Below, in pieces: positions 17,725 to 25,929 of a stretch of 64,000 bases of DNA. The DNA comes from Vibrio sp. 10N.261.55.A7. Its GTDB lineage: Bacteria; Pseudomonadota; Gammaproteobacteria; Enterobacterales; Vibrionaceae. Numbering within the stretch: position 1 is the first letter of the stretch; each line of letters starts with the position of its first letter. The stretch lies in NCBI RefSeq assembly GCF_002877365.1, contig NZ_MCWZ01000282.1:1-64000 (forward strand). The letters run 5' to 3'. Under the pieces are notes generated by a model. That model was not told the DNA's origin and did no database searches. It saw only the letters and a list, made by a program, of their open reading frames with translations. A program made the position numbers and the translations under genes.

Positions 17725-19104
17725 ATGGCTAAGGCAAAACGAGCATACGTTTGTAATGATTGTGGTGCGGATTTTCCCCGCTGGCAAGGACAATGCAACG
17801 CTTGTGGGGCGTGGAACACGATAACAGAAGTTCGCATTGCTGCATCTCCAACGGTGGCGAGAAATGAACGACTTTCTGGATATGCAGGCACTGGCAGTGA
17901 TACCAAAGTACAAACGCTTTCTGAGATTGATTTACAAGAAGTTCCGAGATTCTCTAGCGGATTCAAAGAGCTCGATCGCGTCTTGGGTGGAGGTGTTGTT
18001 CCTGGAGCGGCTATTCTCATCGGCGGTAATCCTGGTGCCGGTAAATCAACACTATTGCTCCAAACTATGTGTTTGCTCTCTTCTCAAATGCCAACGCTCT
18101 ACGTCACTGGTGAGGAATCCTTACAGCAGGTGGCGATGAGAGCGTCACGCTTAGGTTTGCCGAAAGATCACTTAAAGATGTTGTCTGAGACGAACGTTGA
18201 CAAGATCTGTCAGATTGCTGAGAAAGAGCAGCCGAGAATAATGGTGATTGACTCGATTCAGGTGATGCATGTGGCTGACGTTCAGTCATCCCCTGGTAGC
18301 GTTGCGCAGGTAAGAGAATCTGCGACGATGCTGACGCGTTATGCCAAACAAAATAATGTTGCCGTGTTTATCGTTGGTCACGTAACCAAAGATGGTACGT
18401 TGGCAGGTCCTAAGGTGCTCGAGCATATTATTGACTGTTCAGTGTTGCTTGATGGAGGCACTGACAGCCGTTTCAGAACCATGCGCAGTCACAAGAATCG
18501 TTTTGGTGCGGTGAATGAACTCGGCGTGTTCGCCATGACTGGTCAGGGATTAAAAGAGGTGAGCAATCCCTCTGCGATTTTCTTGTCACGTGGTGAAGAA
18601 GAGACGTCTGGAAGCTCTGTCATGGTGGTTTGGGAAGGCACGCGCCCATTGCTGGTAGAGATTCAAGCCTTAGTGGATTACTCGCAACTTGCGAACCCGC
18701 GTCGAGTCTCAGTGGGGCTAGATCAAAACCGTTTATCCTTATTATTGGCTGTCCTACATAAGCATGGCGGCTTGCAAATGGCCGATCAAGATGTCTTCGT
18801 CAATGTCGTTGGTGGTGTGAAAGTGACGGAAACCAGCGCTGATCTTGCATTATTGATGGCACTGCTCTCGAGCTTTAAAGACCGCCCACTTCCTAAAGAT
18901 GTCGTAGTATTTGGAGAGGTTGGCTTAGCTGGGGAAATTCGCCCCGTACCCAGTGGGCAAGAACGATTAATGGAAGCGTTCAAGCACGGGTTTAAAAAGG
19001 CCATTGTTCCAGCGGCGAATATGCCCAAGAATGGGGTGGAAGGGATGCAAATCCATGGTGTGAAAAAGCTCTCAGATGCCTTGCAAGCATTTGATGAGTT
19101 GTGA
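17725..19104 (+). CDS. radA: DNA repair protein RadA
   Basis: 459-aa RecA-related ATPase that helps branch migration in recombination. In order: a four-Cys zinc finger (Cys10, Cys13, Cys24, Cys27), Walker A GGNPGAGKST at 100-109, Walker B IMVIDSIQ, the RadA-specific KNRFG motif, and a C-terminal Lon-protease-like domain (PKDVVVFGEVGLAGEIRP), which lacks proteolytic residues in this family. Length equals E. coli RadA (460 aa). ATG 17725 has TGAGGAAAC upstream. Confidence 0.97.
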   Translation: MAKAKRAYVCNDCGADFPRWQGQCNACGAWNTITEVRIAASPTVARNERLSGYAGTGSDTKVQTLSEIDLQEVPRFSSGFKELDRVLGGGVVPGAAILIGGNPGAGKSTLLLQTMCLLSSQMPTLYVTGEESLQQVAMRASRLGLPKDHLKMLSETNVDKICQIAEKEQPRIMVIDSIQVMHVADVQSSPGSVAQVRESATMLTRYAKQNNVAVFIVGHVTKDGTLAGPKVLEHIIDCSVLLDGGTDSRFRTMRSHKNRFGAVNELGVFAMTGQGLKEVSNPSAIFLSRGEEETSGSSVMVVWEGTRPLLVEIQALVDYSQLANPRRVSVGLDQNRLSLLLAVLHKHGGLQMADQDVFVNVVGGVKVTETSADLALLMALLSSFKDRPLPKDVVVFGEVGLAGEIRPVPSGQERLMEAFKHGFKKAIVPAANMPKNGVEGMQIHGVKKLSDALQAFDEL

Positions 19105-19218
19105 GGGAGCGAAGTTAACTGACGCCAGCTAAGTCAGTTACCCGTCAGTGAAAGGACAAGTCACAAATTGGCTGCACACTGCTTCAAAGAAGCGTTCGTT
19201 GTCTTAAAAGGAGTTAAG

Positions 19219-20832
19219 ATGTTACGGCATTGGATAGTACTCTGGTTGATGCTGATTGCTCAGCCAGTTTTTTCTGGGCAGTCTGGTCAAGGTATTTGGA
19301 GCGAAGAGTCGTTTCAATGGTATGCCGGTGGAACGTTCTCAAACAACGGACCTTTGGAAAGCCACTTAGAGAGCCTGTCTGCTCGTTCAACGTTTAGTTT
19401 GATCGGAGAGAAACAAACGAGCTTACTGAAGTTTGAAGTATTAGATTCGGCTTCTTATGTCATTGATTTCCGAAACTCTAACTTTATTGGCCAATACCAA
19501 CACCGACTGTTTGATGTTCAAGGGCAGCTTTTAACGTCGATGAATGGGGGACTGTATCAGACAGAGCCCTCTCAGTTTTTTCTTCGTAATGGGCATCGAA
19601 TCCATTTAGCAGCTGGTCACTATCAGCTACTGACGACACAACAATCCCAGTTCAATATTGCCCCTCCGACTCCTTTTGTTATGAGTGACGCGGAATATTT
19701 TGGTGAGATCCGTCTGGGAAATGCGTTCGTCTTATCAACATTAGGCATTCTGGTTGGTCTCTTCTTTTATTACATTGTTATCTCATTTGCTCGAAAAAGT
19801 ACGGTCGATTTTACCTATGCGATGTTTATCCTTGGCAACATAATCTTTAACTGTACGACCTTACATGTCAGTCGTGATGTCTTTGGTCTCGCTTGGTTTA
19901 GTGGAGGAAGCTGGCCAATACTCTTCTCTAACATTGCCTACATTGTGTTTGTGATGTCATTGCTTAAAATATCGAAGCACAAAAACCGAGTTTTATGGCG
20001 AGCAGGAGTCTCGATCATCTCTCTATTCAGTCTTTTTATTGTTTCATCTCTGTTTTATCCCGAGTGGCAAAATGAGTTGAATCGTTTAGGGGTTGGAATC
20101 TTTCTATTATTCGGCATCACTTGTGGCATCGTTGAGAGCATTAGAGGCAGCACCATCGCTAGGCTCTATCTGTTAGCAAATATTGGGTTTGTTCTTCTAG
20201 GAGGGATAGCCATCTCGCAAGAGCAAATAGATGGCTTGCAAACCATCTACATGTCCCACATTGGTTTACTAGCCGTTGCCTTGGAAGTGTTGTTCTTATC
20301 TTGCGTTGTCTCTTATCAGATGACGATGCTAGAGAGTGATAAATCGAGAGCGTTAGCTGAGGCGGAAGTGTCGCTGATGATTGCCCGCACCGATCCCTTG
20401 ACCCAGTTACCTAACCGCTATGCATTAGAAAAACGTTTAGCGTCAGTGAAGGAAACGGAAGCGTTCATTTATATAGATTTGGACGGGCTAAAACAGTGTA
20501 ATGACCATTATGGCCATGAAATGGGCGATCGATTGTTAAAGTCGTTCAGTAATAAGCTACATCAAGAGTTAGTACCGAATTGTCAGTTATACCGTATCTC
20601 TGGTGATGAGTTTGGTCTGGTCTTTTTGAAAGCTCATCTCAATGATGTGGTAGAGGCCATCAAGGTGGTTGAATTGGCATTGCATCAAGATTTCACCAGT
20701 GACGTCGGCGTCAGTTTTGGCAGTGCTCACTTTGAAGATTATGAACGTTCACAACAAGCCGTGCAGGCTGCTGATAAAGCAATGTACGTAAATAAGAAGT
20801 TAAAGAAGAGACAAATATCTGCACTCGCATGA
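19219..20832 (+). CDS. 7TM-DISM GGDEF diguanylate cyclase
   Basis: 537-aa protein starting at ATG 19219 (AAGGAG 6 bases before; the open frame runs further upstream without support). It has a signal peptide (WIVLWLMLIAQPVFS), a periplasmic 7TMR-DISM extracellular domain (about residues 25-170), seven hydrophobic segments (about 175-370), then a GGDEF domain. TDPLTQLPNRYALE, DLDGLKQCNDHYGHEMGD and the active-site loop SGDEF (residues 461-465) support cyclase activity making c-di-GMP. The RxxD inhibitory I-site is absent five residues before SGDEF, so product inhibition may be weak. The signal sensed is unknown. Confidence 0.88.
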   Translation: MLRHWIVLWLMLIAQPVFSGQSGQGIWSEESFQWYAGGTFSNNGPLESHLESLSARSTFSLIGEKQTSLLKFEVLDSASYVIDFRNSNFIGQYQHRLFDVQGQLLTSMNGGLYQTEPSQFFLRNGHRIHLAAGHYQLLTTQQSQFNIAPPTPFVMSDAEYFGEIRLGNAFVLSTLGILVGLFFYYIVISFARKSTVDFTYAMFILGNIIFNCTTLHVSRDVFGLAWFSGGSWPILFSNIAYIVFVMSLLKISKHKNRVLWRAGVSIISLFSLFIVSSLFYPEWQNELNRLGVGIFLLFGITCGIVESIRGSTIARLYLLANIGFVLLGGIAISQEQIDGLQTIYMSHIGLLAVALEVLFLSCVVSYQMTMLESDKSRALAEAEVSLMIARTDPLTQLPNRYALEKRLASVKETEAFIYIDLDGLKQCNDHYGHEMGDRLLKSFSNKLHQELVPNCQLYRISGDEFGLVFLKAHLNDVVEAIKVVELALHQDFTSDVGVSFGSAHFEDYERSQQAVQAADKAMYVNKKLKKRQISALA

Positions 20833-20934
20833 GTAAATTGCACACACAATTTGGTCGTTTTATGTTCGATATTTGATCATTAAAAAACCGTAACAATAAA
20901 TGGTGCTGAACAAAGATTTTCAGAAGGCGTAAAA

Positions 20935-21837
20935 ATGGTGAATCTAGAATCATGGCATAACGCTCCTTTTCTCGAAGCTATTCAGGTGGCATTAGAAAAG
21001 TGGACAGATCCGTCACACATTGAATATCTGCCGCCTTCAAAACGACTGGCGATATTTGATCTTGATGGAACGCTTTGGTGTGAGAAGCCGCTGATTACAG
21101 AGGTCGAATTTTGGATCCATGAGTTAGGTGCGGTGAAACAGAACGTTGAGTATGCGCATCACCATTCGGAAATCGACCGTTTGCTTGTGTGCGTAGAAAG
21201 TGAGACCAAGTCCGTGGTCGCAGAGGCTGCTCGATTGTATTACCGAATTTTTGAACACGAAACGTCTGGGCAATATCAGGATAAAGTACGTACATGGTTT
21301 AATAACGCGGTTCATCCAAGATTCAATGTGCCCCTTAGCGAATTGGCTTACCTGCCGATGAAGGCGCTTCTTGAGCAACTTCAAGCGCACGGATTTCGAT
21401 GTATTATTAACTCGGGCAGTACCCATGACTTCTTAACGGCATGTTGCTTAGCGGTACTCAACATTGATTTTCAAGATGTTCTAGGATCATTCCGCTCGAG
21501 TGAGAATGAACGGGAGCCCCTTGACGTGAATGTCGGCGAGAAAAAGGTGATTCAATTCAAACAGAAATATGATTCTATTCCAGTGATAGCCGTCGGAAAC
21601 ACAGCTCACGATATTCCGCTCATTGAATGGGTCAATAGCAATGAGAATGCAGTGACTGGGTTTATCCATCACGATGACCGTATGCAGGAGTATGATTACG
21701 ACTTCGACTCCAAACTAAAAGCGTACTTATCCCTTCCATCTACGCGCAGTTTTAAAGTGTCAATGAAGCACAATTGGAATCACGTGTTTGAATTTGATGC
21801 CTTACCTGCAGATAGGAATTTTGTCTCACAAGTGTAA
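20935..21837 (+). CDS. HAD-superfamily phosphatase-like hydrolase
   Basis: 300-aa cytoplasmic protein with HAD motif I FDLDGTLW (near residue 42), motif II in INSGST (about 160) and a motif IV-like VGNTAHDIPLIEW (about 218). The cap insertion after motif I resembles the SerB/HAD-IB group, but the SerB substrate residues are not apparent, so the substrate is unknown. ATG 20935 has AAGG 7 bases upstream. It is monocistronic between the GGDEF gene and the EF-G gene. Confidence 0.8.
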   Translation: MVNLESWHNAPFLEAIQVALEKWTDPSHIEYLPPSKRLAIFDLDGTLWCEKPLITEVEFWIHELGAVKQNVEYAHHHSEIDRLLVCVESETKSVVAEAARLYYRIFEHETSGQYQDKVRTWFNNAVHPRFNVPLSELAYLPMKALLEQLQAHGFRCIINSGSTHDFLTACCLAVLNIDFQDVLGSFRSSENEREPLDVNVGEKKVIQFKQKYDSIPVIAVGNTAHDIPLIEWVNSNENAVTGFIHHDDRMQEYDYDFDSKLKAYLSLPSTRSFKVSMKHNWNHVFEFDALPADRNFVSQV

Positions 21838-21976
21838 CGCAACAGTTTGTTAACGTGTTTACTTGACTAAAGGTCGATTCATTGGCTTAAATATGTCTAT
21901 TCTTTAAGTGTGAGTTCCGCTTAAATGGATTTTTTTATGTCCAACCACTCGCGAGGGTATCAGTCTTGACGGATTG

Positions 21977-21985
21977 TGGTATACT
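21977..21985 (+). promoter_or_regulatory. fusA: Extended -10 promoter element of EF-G gene
   Basis: TGG-TATACT (21977-21985) is an extended -10 element 38 bp before the ATG. No good -35 lies at 17 bp; TTGACG at 21966 is too close. G/C-rich discriminator bases (CTGCGCGC) follow, as in growth-rate-controlled promoters. Confidence 0.5.
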
Positions 21986-22022
21986 CTGCGCGCAATTTAT
22001 ATCCTATTAACAGAGTAAGACA

Positions 22023-24110
22023 ATGGCAGATTTATCGAAGTACAGAAACATTGGTATTTTCGCGCACGTTGATGCGGGTAAAACAACTACCACTGAACGA
22101 ATCCTAAAGTTAACTGGTCAAATTCATAAGACTGGTGAAGTTCACGATGGCGAATCAACAACTGACTTTATGGAACAGGAAGCTGAGCGCGGAATTACTA
22201 TCCAGTCAGCAGCTGTAAGCTGTTTCTGGAACGACCACCGTCTAAACGTTATCGATACTCCTGGACACGTTGACTTCACAGTTGAAGTATACCGTTCTCT
22301 TAAAGTACTTGATGGCGGTATCGGCGTATTCTGTGGTTCTGGCGGTGTTGAGCCTCAGTCAGAAACTAACTGGCGCTACGCGAACGAATCAGAAGTATCT
22401 CGTCTGATCTTCGTAAACAAACTAGACCGTATGGGCGCAGATTTTTTCCGCGTTGTAGATCAAGTTAAGAACGTACTAGGCGCAACTCCGCTAGTAATGG
22501 TTCTACCAATCGGTCGTGAAGACGATTTCGTTGGTGTTGTAGACCTACTAAGCAAGAAAGCGTATGTATGGGATGACACTGGTCTTCCAGAAAACTACGA
22601 AATTACAGACGTTCCAGCTGACATGGTTGATGACGTTGAGCAATACCGTGAAGAGCTTATCGAAACTGCTGTAGAGCAAGACGATGACCTAATGGAAGCT
22701 TACATGGAAGGTGAAGAGCCTTCTATCGAAGACATCAAGCGTTGTATCCGTAAAGGTACTCGTGACCTAGCGTTCTTCCCAACATTCTGTGGTTCTGCAT
22801 TTAAGAACAAGGGTGTTCAAATCGTTCTTGACGCTGTAGTTGATTACCTACCTTCTCCAACAGAAGTAGATCCTCAACCACTAACAGACAAAGAAACTGG
22901 TGAGCCAACTGGCGAAGTAGCAACTGTTTCTGTTGATGAGCCACTACGTGCTCTAGCGTTTAAGATCATGGACGACCGTTTCGGTGCTCTAACGTTTATC
23001 CGTATCTACTCTGGTAAACTAAACAAGGGTGATACAATCCTTAACGCTGCAACAGGTAAAACTGAGCGTATCGGCCGTATGGTTGAGATGCAAGCAGATG
23101 AGCGTAACGAACTAACTTCTGCACAAGCGGGTGACATCATCGCTGTAGTAGGTATGAAGAACGTTCAAACTGGTCACACTCTATGTGATGTTAAGCACGA
23201 GTGTACACTTGAGCCAATGATCTTCCCAACGCCAGTAATCTCTATCGCTGTATCTCCAAAAGATAAAGGCGGTTCTGAGAAAATGGGTATCGCGATCGGT
23301 AAAATGGTTGCAGAAGATCCTTCTTTCCAAGTTGAAACTGACGAAGAAACTGGCGAAACTATCCTGAAAGGTATGGGTGAACTTCACCTAGACATCAAGG
23401 TAGATATCCTTAAGCGTACTTACGGCGTTGACCTAACTGTAGGTGCTCCTCAAGTTGCTTACCGTGAAACTATCACTCAAGCAATTGAAGATAGCTACAC
23501 GCACAAGAAGCAATCTGGTGGTTCTGGTCAGTTCGGTAAGATCGATTACCGTATCAAGCCTGGCGAAGCTGGTTCTGGCTTCACGTTCTCTTCATCTGTT
23601 GTTGGTGGTAACGTTCCTAAAGAATTCTGGCCTGCAGTTGAAAAAGGCTTCGCTGGAATGATGGATAACGGTGTTCTTGCTGGTTTCCCAACTCTAGACG
23701 TTGAAGTTGAACTATACGACGGTGGCTTCCACGCAGTCGATTCATCTGCAATCGCATTTGAAATCGCAGCGAAAGGCGCATTCCGTCAATCTATGCCTAA
23801 AGCAGGCGCTCAACTTCTTGAGCCTATCATGAACGTTGACGTGTTCACTCCAGACGATCACGTTGGTGATGTTATCGGTGACCTTAACCGTCGTCGTGGC
23901 ATGATCAAAGATCAGCAAGCTGGTGCTACTGGTGTTCGTATTAAAGCAGACGTTCCTCTATCAGAAATGTTTGGTTACATCGGTCACCTACGTACTATCA
24001 CTTCAGGCCGTGGTCAGTTCTCTATGGAGTTCCTACAGTACTCACCATGTCCAATGAACGTTGCTGAAGAAGTAATCGCTAAAGTTAAAGAAGAAAACGC
24101 TAAGAAATAA
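22023..24110 (+). CDS. fusA: Elongation factor G, second paralogue
   Basis: 695-aa translational GTPase moving tRNA and mRNA through the ribosome and aiding ribosome recycling. G1 [14 protein letters not shown]3 DTPGH and G4 NKLD are intact, and domains II-V are complete. It is not linked to rpsL, rpsG or tufA, and it differs from the str-operon EF-G type: for example, the stretch around FWNDHRLN lacks the insertion of E. coli FusA. It is therefore the second EF-G known from Vibrio at this locus (fusA2). Codon use is that of a highly expressed gene (CGT, GGT, AAC, CTA/CTT bias). Confidence 0.92.
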   Translation: MADLSKYRNIGIFAHVDAGKTTTTERILKLTGQIHKTGEVHDGESTTDFMEQEAERGITIQSAAVSCFWNDHRLNVIDTPGHVDFTVEVYRSLKVLDGGIGVFCGSGGVEPQSETNWRYANESEVSRLIFVNKLDRMGADFFRVVDQVKNVLGATPLVMVLPIGREDDFVGVVDLLSKKAYVWDDTGLPENYEITDVPADMVDDVEQYREELIETAVEQDDDLMEAYMEGEEPSIEDIKRCIRKGTRDLAFFPTFCGSAFKNKGVQIVLDAVVDYLPSPTEVDPQPLTDKETGEPTGEVATVSVDEPLRALAFKIMDDRFGALTFIRIYSGKLNKGDTILNAATGKTERIGRMVEMQADERNELTSAQAGDIIAVVGMKNVQTGHTLCDVKHECTLEPMIFPTPVISIAVSPKDKGGSEKMGIAIGKMVAEDPSFQVETDEETGETILKGMGELHLDIKVDILKRTYGVDLTVGAPQVAYRETITQAIEDSYTHKKQSGGSGQFGKIDYRIKPGEAGSGFTFSSSVVGGNVPKEFWPAVEKGFAGMMDNGVLAGFPTLDVEVELYDGGFHAVDSSAIAFEIAAKGAFRQSMPKAGAQLLEPIMNVDVFTPDDHVGDVIGDLNRRRGMIKDQQAGATGVRIKADVPLSEMFGYIGHLRTITSGRGQFSMEFLQYSPCPMNVAEEVIAKVKEENAKK

Positions 24111-24129
24111 TCGTTTTTATCTCTAACTT

Positions 24130-24164
24130 AAAAGCCCCACTAGTGAATGCTAGTGGGGCTTTTT
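24130..24164 (+). terminator. Rho-independent terminator after EF-G gene
   Basis: AAAAGCCCCACTAG (24130-24143) and CTAGTGGGGCTTTT (24150-24163) form a perfect 14-bp stem with a 6-base loop and T-run. Confidence 0.94.
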
Positions 24165-24227
24165 GTTTTTAACAGCGAATGGATAACACTTGAAGGCAAG
24201 TTAGGAGGCACCCTCGCTCTTTACTTT

Positions 24228-24440
24228 CTAGCGTTTTAGGTCGATATAAATTTGTTCAACCTTAGTTCTGGCCCACTCTGTTTTGCGTAAAAACTTGAGG
24301 CTTGATTTGATACTAGGCTCGCTTTTAAAGCAGTTAATATTAACCATGCGGCTTAACTCTTCCCACCCATAGTGCTCAACAAGTTCAGTGAGCAGTTTTT
24401 GTAGGGTGATGCCGTGAAGCGGGTTATTTTCTTGTGTCAT
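24228..24440 (-). CDS. VF530 family (DUF2132) protein
   Basis: 70-aa protein with the family pattern [20 protein letters not shown], then [14 protein letters not shown] and a basic end [16 protein letters not shown]. It corresponds to the VF530/DUF2132 family, named after a Vibrio fischeri protein of known structure and proposed to bind DNA. It is usually a single-domain protein of this size. It is transcribed on the minus strand after the LysR gene, 55 bp downstream, so the two could share a transcript. Confidence 0.9.
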   Translation of the reverse strand: MTQENNPLHGITLQKLLTELVEHYGWEELSRMVNINCFKSEPSIKSSLKFLRKTEWARTKVEQIYIDLKR

Positions 24441-24494
24441 GTGTTCTCAGTGAATATCACAGTTGGGTATTGCCAGTATTATAGCAACTCTCCG

Positions 24495-25433
24495 CTACTT
24501 CGACCTTTGCCATTTTAATGAATAATCACTTTCTCGAATATCTAAGCCTTCCTTTCCTAATGGCGAGAAAAGATCAACCTGCTGCTTCATCCAATGCTCA
24601 AACATGATTATCTTTTCACGGCGAAAGTAACCTGACGGTGCACATAGGTAGTAGCTATAGCGAGGTTTGAGGGCAATGTTGCTGATGCGCACAAGTTTGC
24701 CTTCATTAATATAACGCAAAGCCAAACTGTGTTTGACAAGAGCGACCCCTTGTACTGCTAACGCGCCTTCTAAAACAAAGTGAGAGCCATCATACTGAAG
24801 CGTGGAGTTACCCGCCTTAGCGCCGACACAGTCTAACCAGAGTTGCCAATCCATGTCTGGCCAGCGATCCTCGATGAGCTCCGCCTTATGCAGGTCATCA
24901 ACGCAATAGATGCCGTGTTTCTCCTGGTAGAGAGGGTGGCAGACGGGGTAAATAACATCGTCCATTAACCAGCGACTTTCTACATTCTTATAGTTCCCTT
25001 CACCGTAGCGAATGCAAATATCGACACTCGAGTCTTGAAAAGAGACGACCTGATTGGTCGGTTCGATAAGCATGCCCAACTCTGGATGCGCTTCTTTAAA
25101 TTGTCCAATGCGAGGGACAAGCCAATGTTGAGCAAAGGACGGTAGGGTTGATATAGACAGTTGATTGGGGTTGGGATCTTGATTTATCTGCCTTATACCA
25201 TCTTGAAGATGTGCAAACCCTTTTTTAGCTTGCTCATAGAGGGTTTCACCTTCATGGGTTAATACAACCTGTCTATGTTGGCGGATAAACAGATCTGTGC
25301 CTATCCATTCTTCGAGAAAACGAATTTGCTGGCTGATTGCGGCGGCGGTGACATACAAATGACTCGCCGCGGCTTTAAAGCTGCCTAGCTCGGCTGCGGT
25401 GTAAAAATAGTAGATTCCTAAGAAAGGCGGCAT
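24495..25433 (-). CDS. LysR-family transcriptional regulator
   Basis: 312-aa regulator. An N-terminal winged HTH (GSFKAAASHLYVTAAAISQQ, residues about 17-36) is followed by the LysR linker helix and a periplasmic-binding-protein-like effector domain. ATG 25433 (minus) was chosen because MPPFLGIYYFYTAAEL is the conserved start; the frame extends upstream into the intergenic repeats. The sequence resembles the GcvA-type branch (LRFLEEWIGTDLF-like, HAQHWLVPR-like). It is divergent from the DUF1127 gene with an 11-bp direct repeat between them, a typical LysR target arrangement. The effector is unknown. Confidence 0.9.
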   Translation of the reverse strand: MPPFLGIYYFYTAAELGSFKAAASHLYVTAAAISQQIRFLEEWIGTDLFIRQHRQVVLTHEGETLYEQAKKGFAHLQDGIRQINQDPNPNQLSISTLPSFAQHWLVPRIGQFKEAHPELGMLIEPTNQVVSFQDSSVDICIRYGEGNYKNVESRWLMDDVIYPVCHPLYQEKHGIYCVDDLHKAELIEDRWPDMDWQLWLDCVGAKAGNSTLQYDGSHFVLEGALAVQGVALVKHSLALRYINEGKLVRISNIALKPRYSYYLCAPSGYFRREKIIMFEHWMKQQVDLFSPLGKEGLDIRESDYSLKWQRSK

Positions 25434-25485
25434 TCGATCTTTCACATTAGTTTTCCTTAACTCAATGACAAATCGTATCGTTTGT

Positions 25486-25534
25486 AGAGTTAACCATAAT
25501 GGTTGATTATCAATCTTGTCAACAGAGTTAACCA
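25486..25534. promoter_or_regulatory. Direct and inverted repeats in LysR/DUF1127 divergent promoter
   Basis: AGAGTTAACCA occurs twice in direct orientation (25486-25496 and 25524-25534), 38 bp start to start. Between them are the palindromes AACCAT-A-ATGGTT (25492-25504) and TTGAT-T-ATCAA (25503-25513). This is a likely binding region for the divergent LysR protein controlling itself and the DUF1127 gene. Confidence 0.55.
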
Positions 25535-25550
25535 AGGGAGAGAAAGAGAT

Positions 25551-25757
25551 ATGGCGACTTCAATCATTAGCACCCCAATGACCAATCGAAGTGTTTCAAT
25601 CAGTTGGATTAAGACAATCTTTCCTTTAATGAAACAATGGTTGGCGAAATCGCGTTCTAGAAAGCAGCTTGCATCATTACCAAAACACTTACTGAATGAT
25701 ATTGGTGTGAGTGATAGAGAAGCACTGATCGAGAGCGAACGCCCTTTCTGGGATTGA
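25551..25757 (+). CDS. DUF1127 domain protein
   Basis: 68-aa protein. The C-terminal part (RSRKQLASLPKHLLNDIGVS) is the DUF1127 motif: an Arg-rich helix followed by L-x-D-I-G. Small DUF1127 proteins of alphaproteobacteria have been linked to RNA and phosphate metabolism, and in gammaproteobacteria some are stress-linked; the role here is unknown. ATG 25551 has an AGAGAAAGAG purine-rich leader. It is divergent from a LysR gene and has its own strong terminator. Confidence 0.88.
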   Translation: MATSIISTPMTNRSVSISWIKTIFPLMKQWLAKSRSRKQLASLPKHLLNDIGVSDREALIESERPFWD

Positions 25758-25802
25758 TAATCAAACGAACAGATTTACTTGCTAACCTTCCTGTCTGGCA
25801 GC

Positions 25803-25836
25803 ACCTCAGCGTTCTTTATTTGCGCTGAGGTTTTTT
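25803..25836 (+). terminator. Rho-independent terminator after DUF1127 gene
   Basis: ACCTCAGCG (25803-25811) pairs with CGCTGAGGT (25823-25831) over an 11-base loop, followed by TTTTTT. Confidence 0.9.
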
Positions 25837-25870
25837 ATTGGCATTCAGAAGGTAAGAAGCAGCCGGAACA

Positions 25871-25907
25871 AAAAAGCATGCATTACTTTTAACCAGTAAT
25901 TGCATGC
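25871..25907 (-). terminator. Terminator of the AMP-ligase gene
   Basis: On the minus strand GCATGCAATTACT pairs with AGTAATGCATGC (one bulged base) and is followed by TTTTTT, 23 bp after the ligase stop codon. Confidence 0.85.
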
Positions 25908-25929
25908 CTTTATTAAAATTGATCAGGTT

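Noticed and set aside
21966..21985. TTGACG plus TATACT as a classical promoter for the EF-G gene
   Set aside because: The spacing is only 8 bp; an extended -10 promoter explains the site better.
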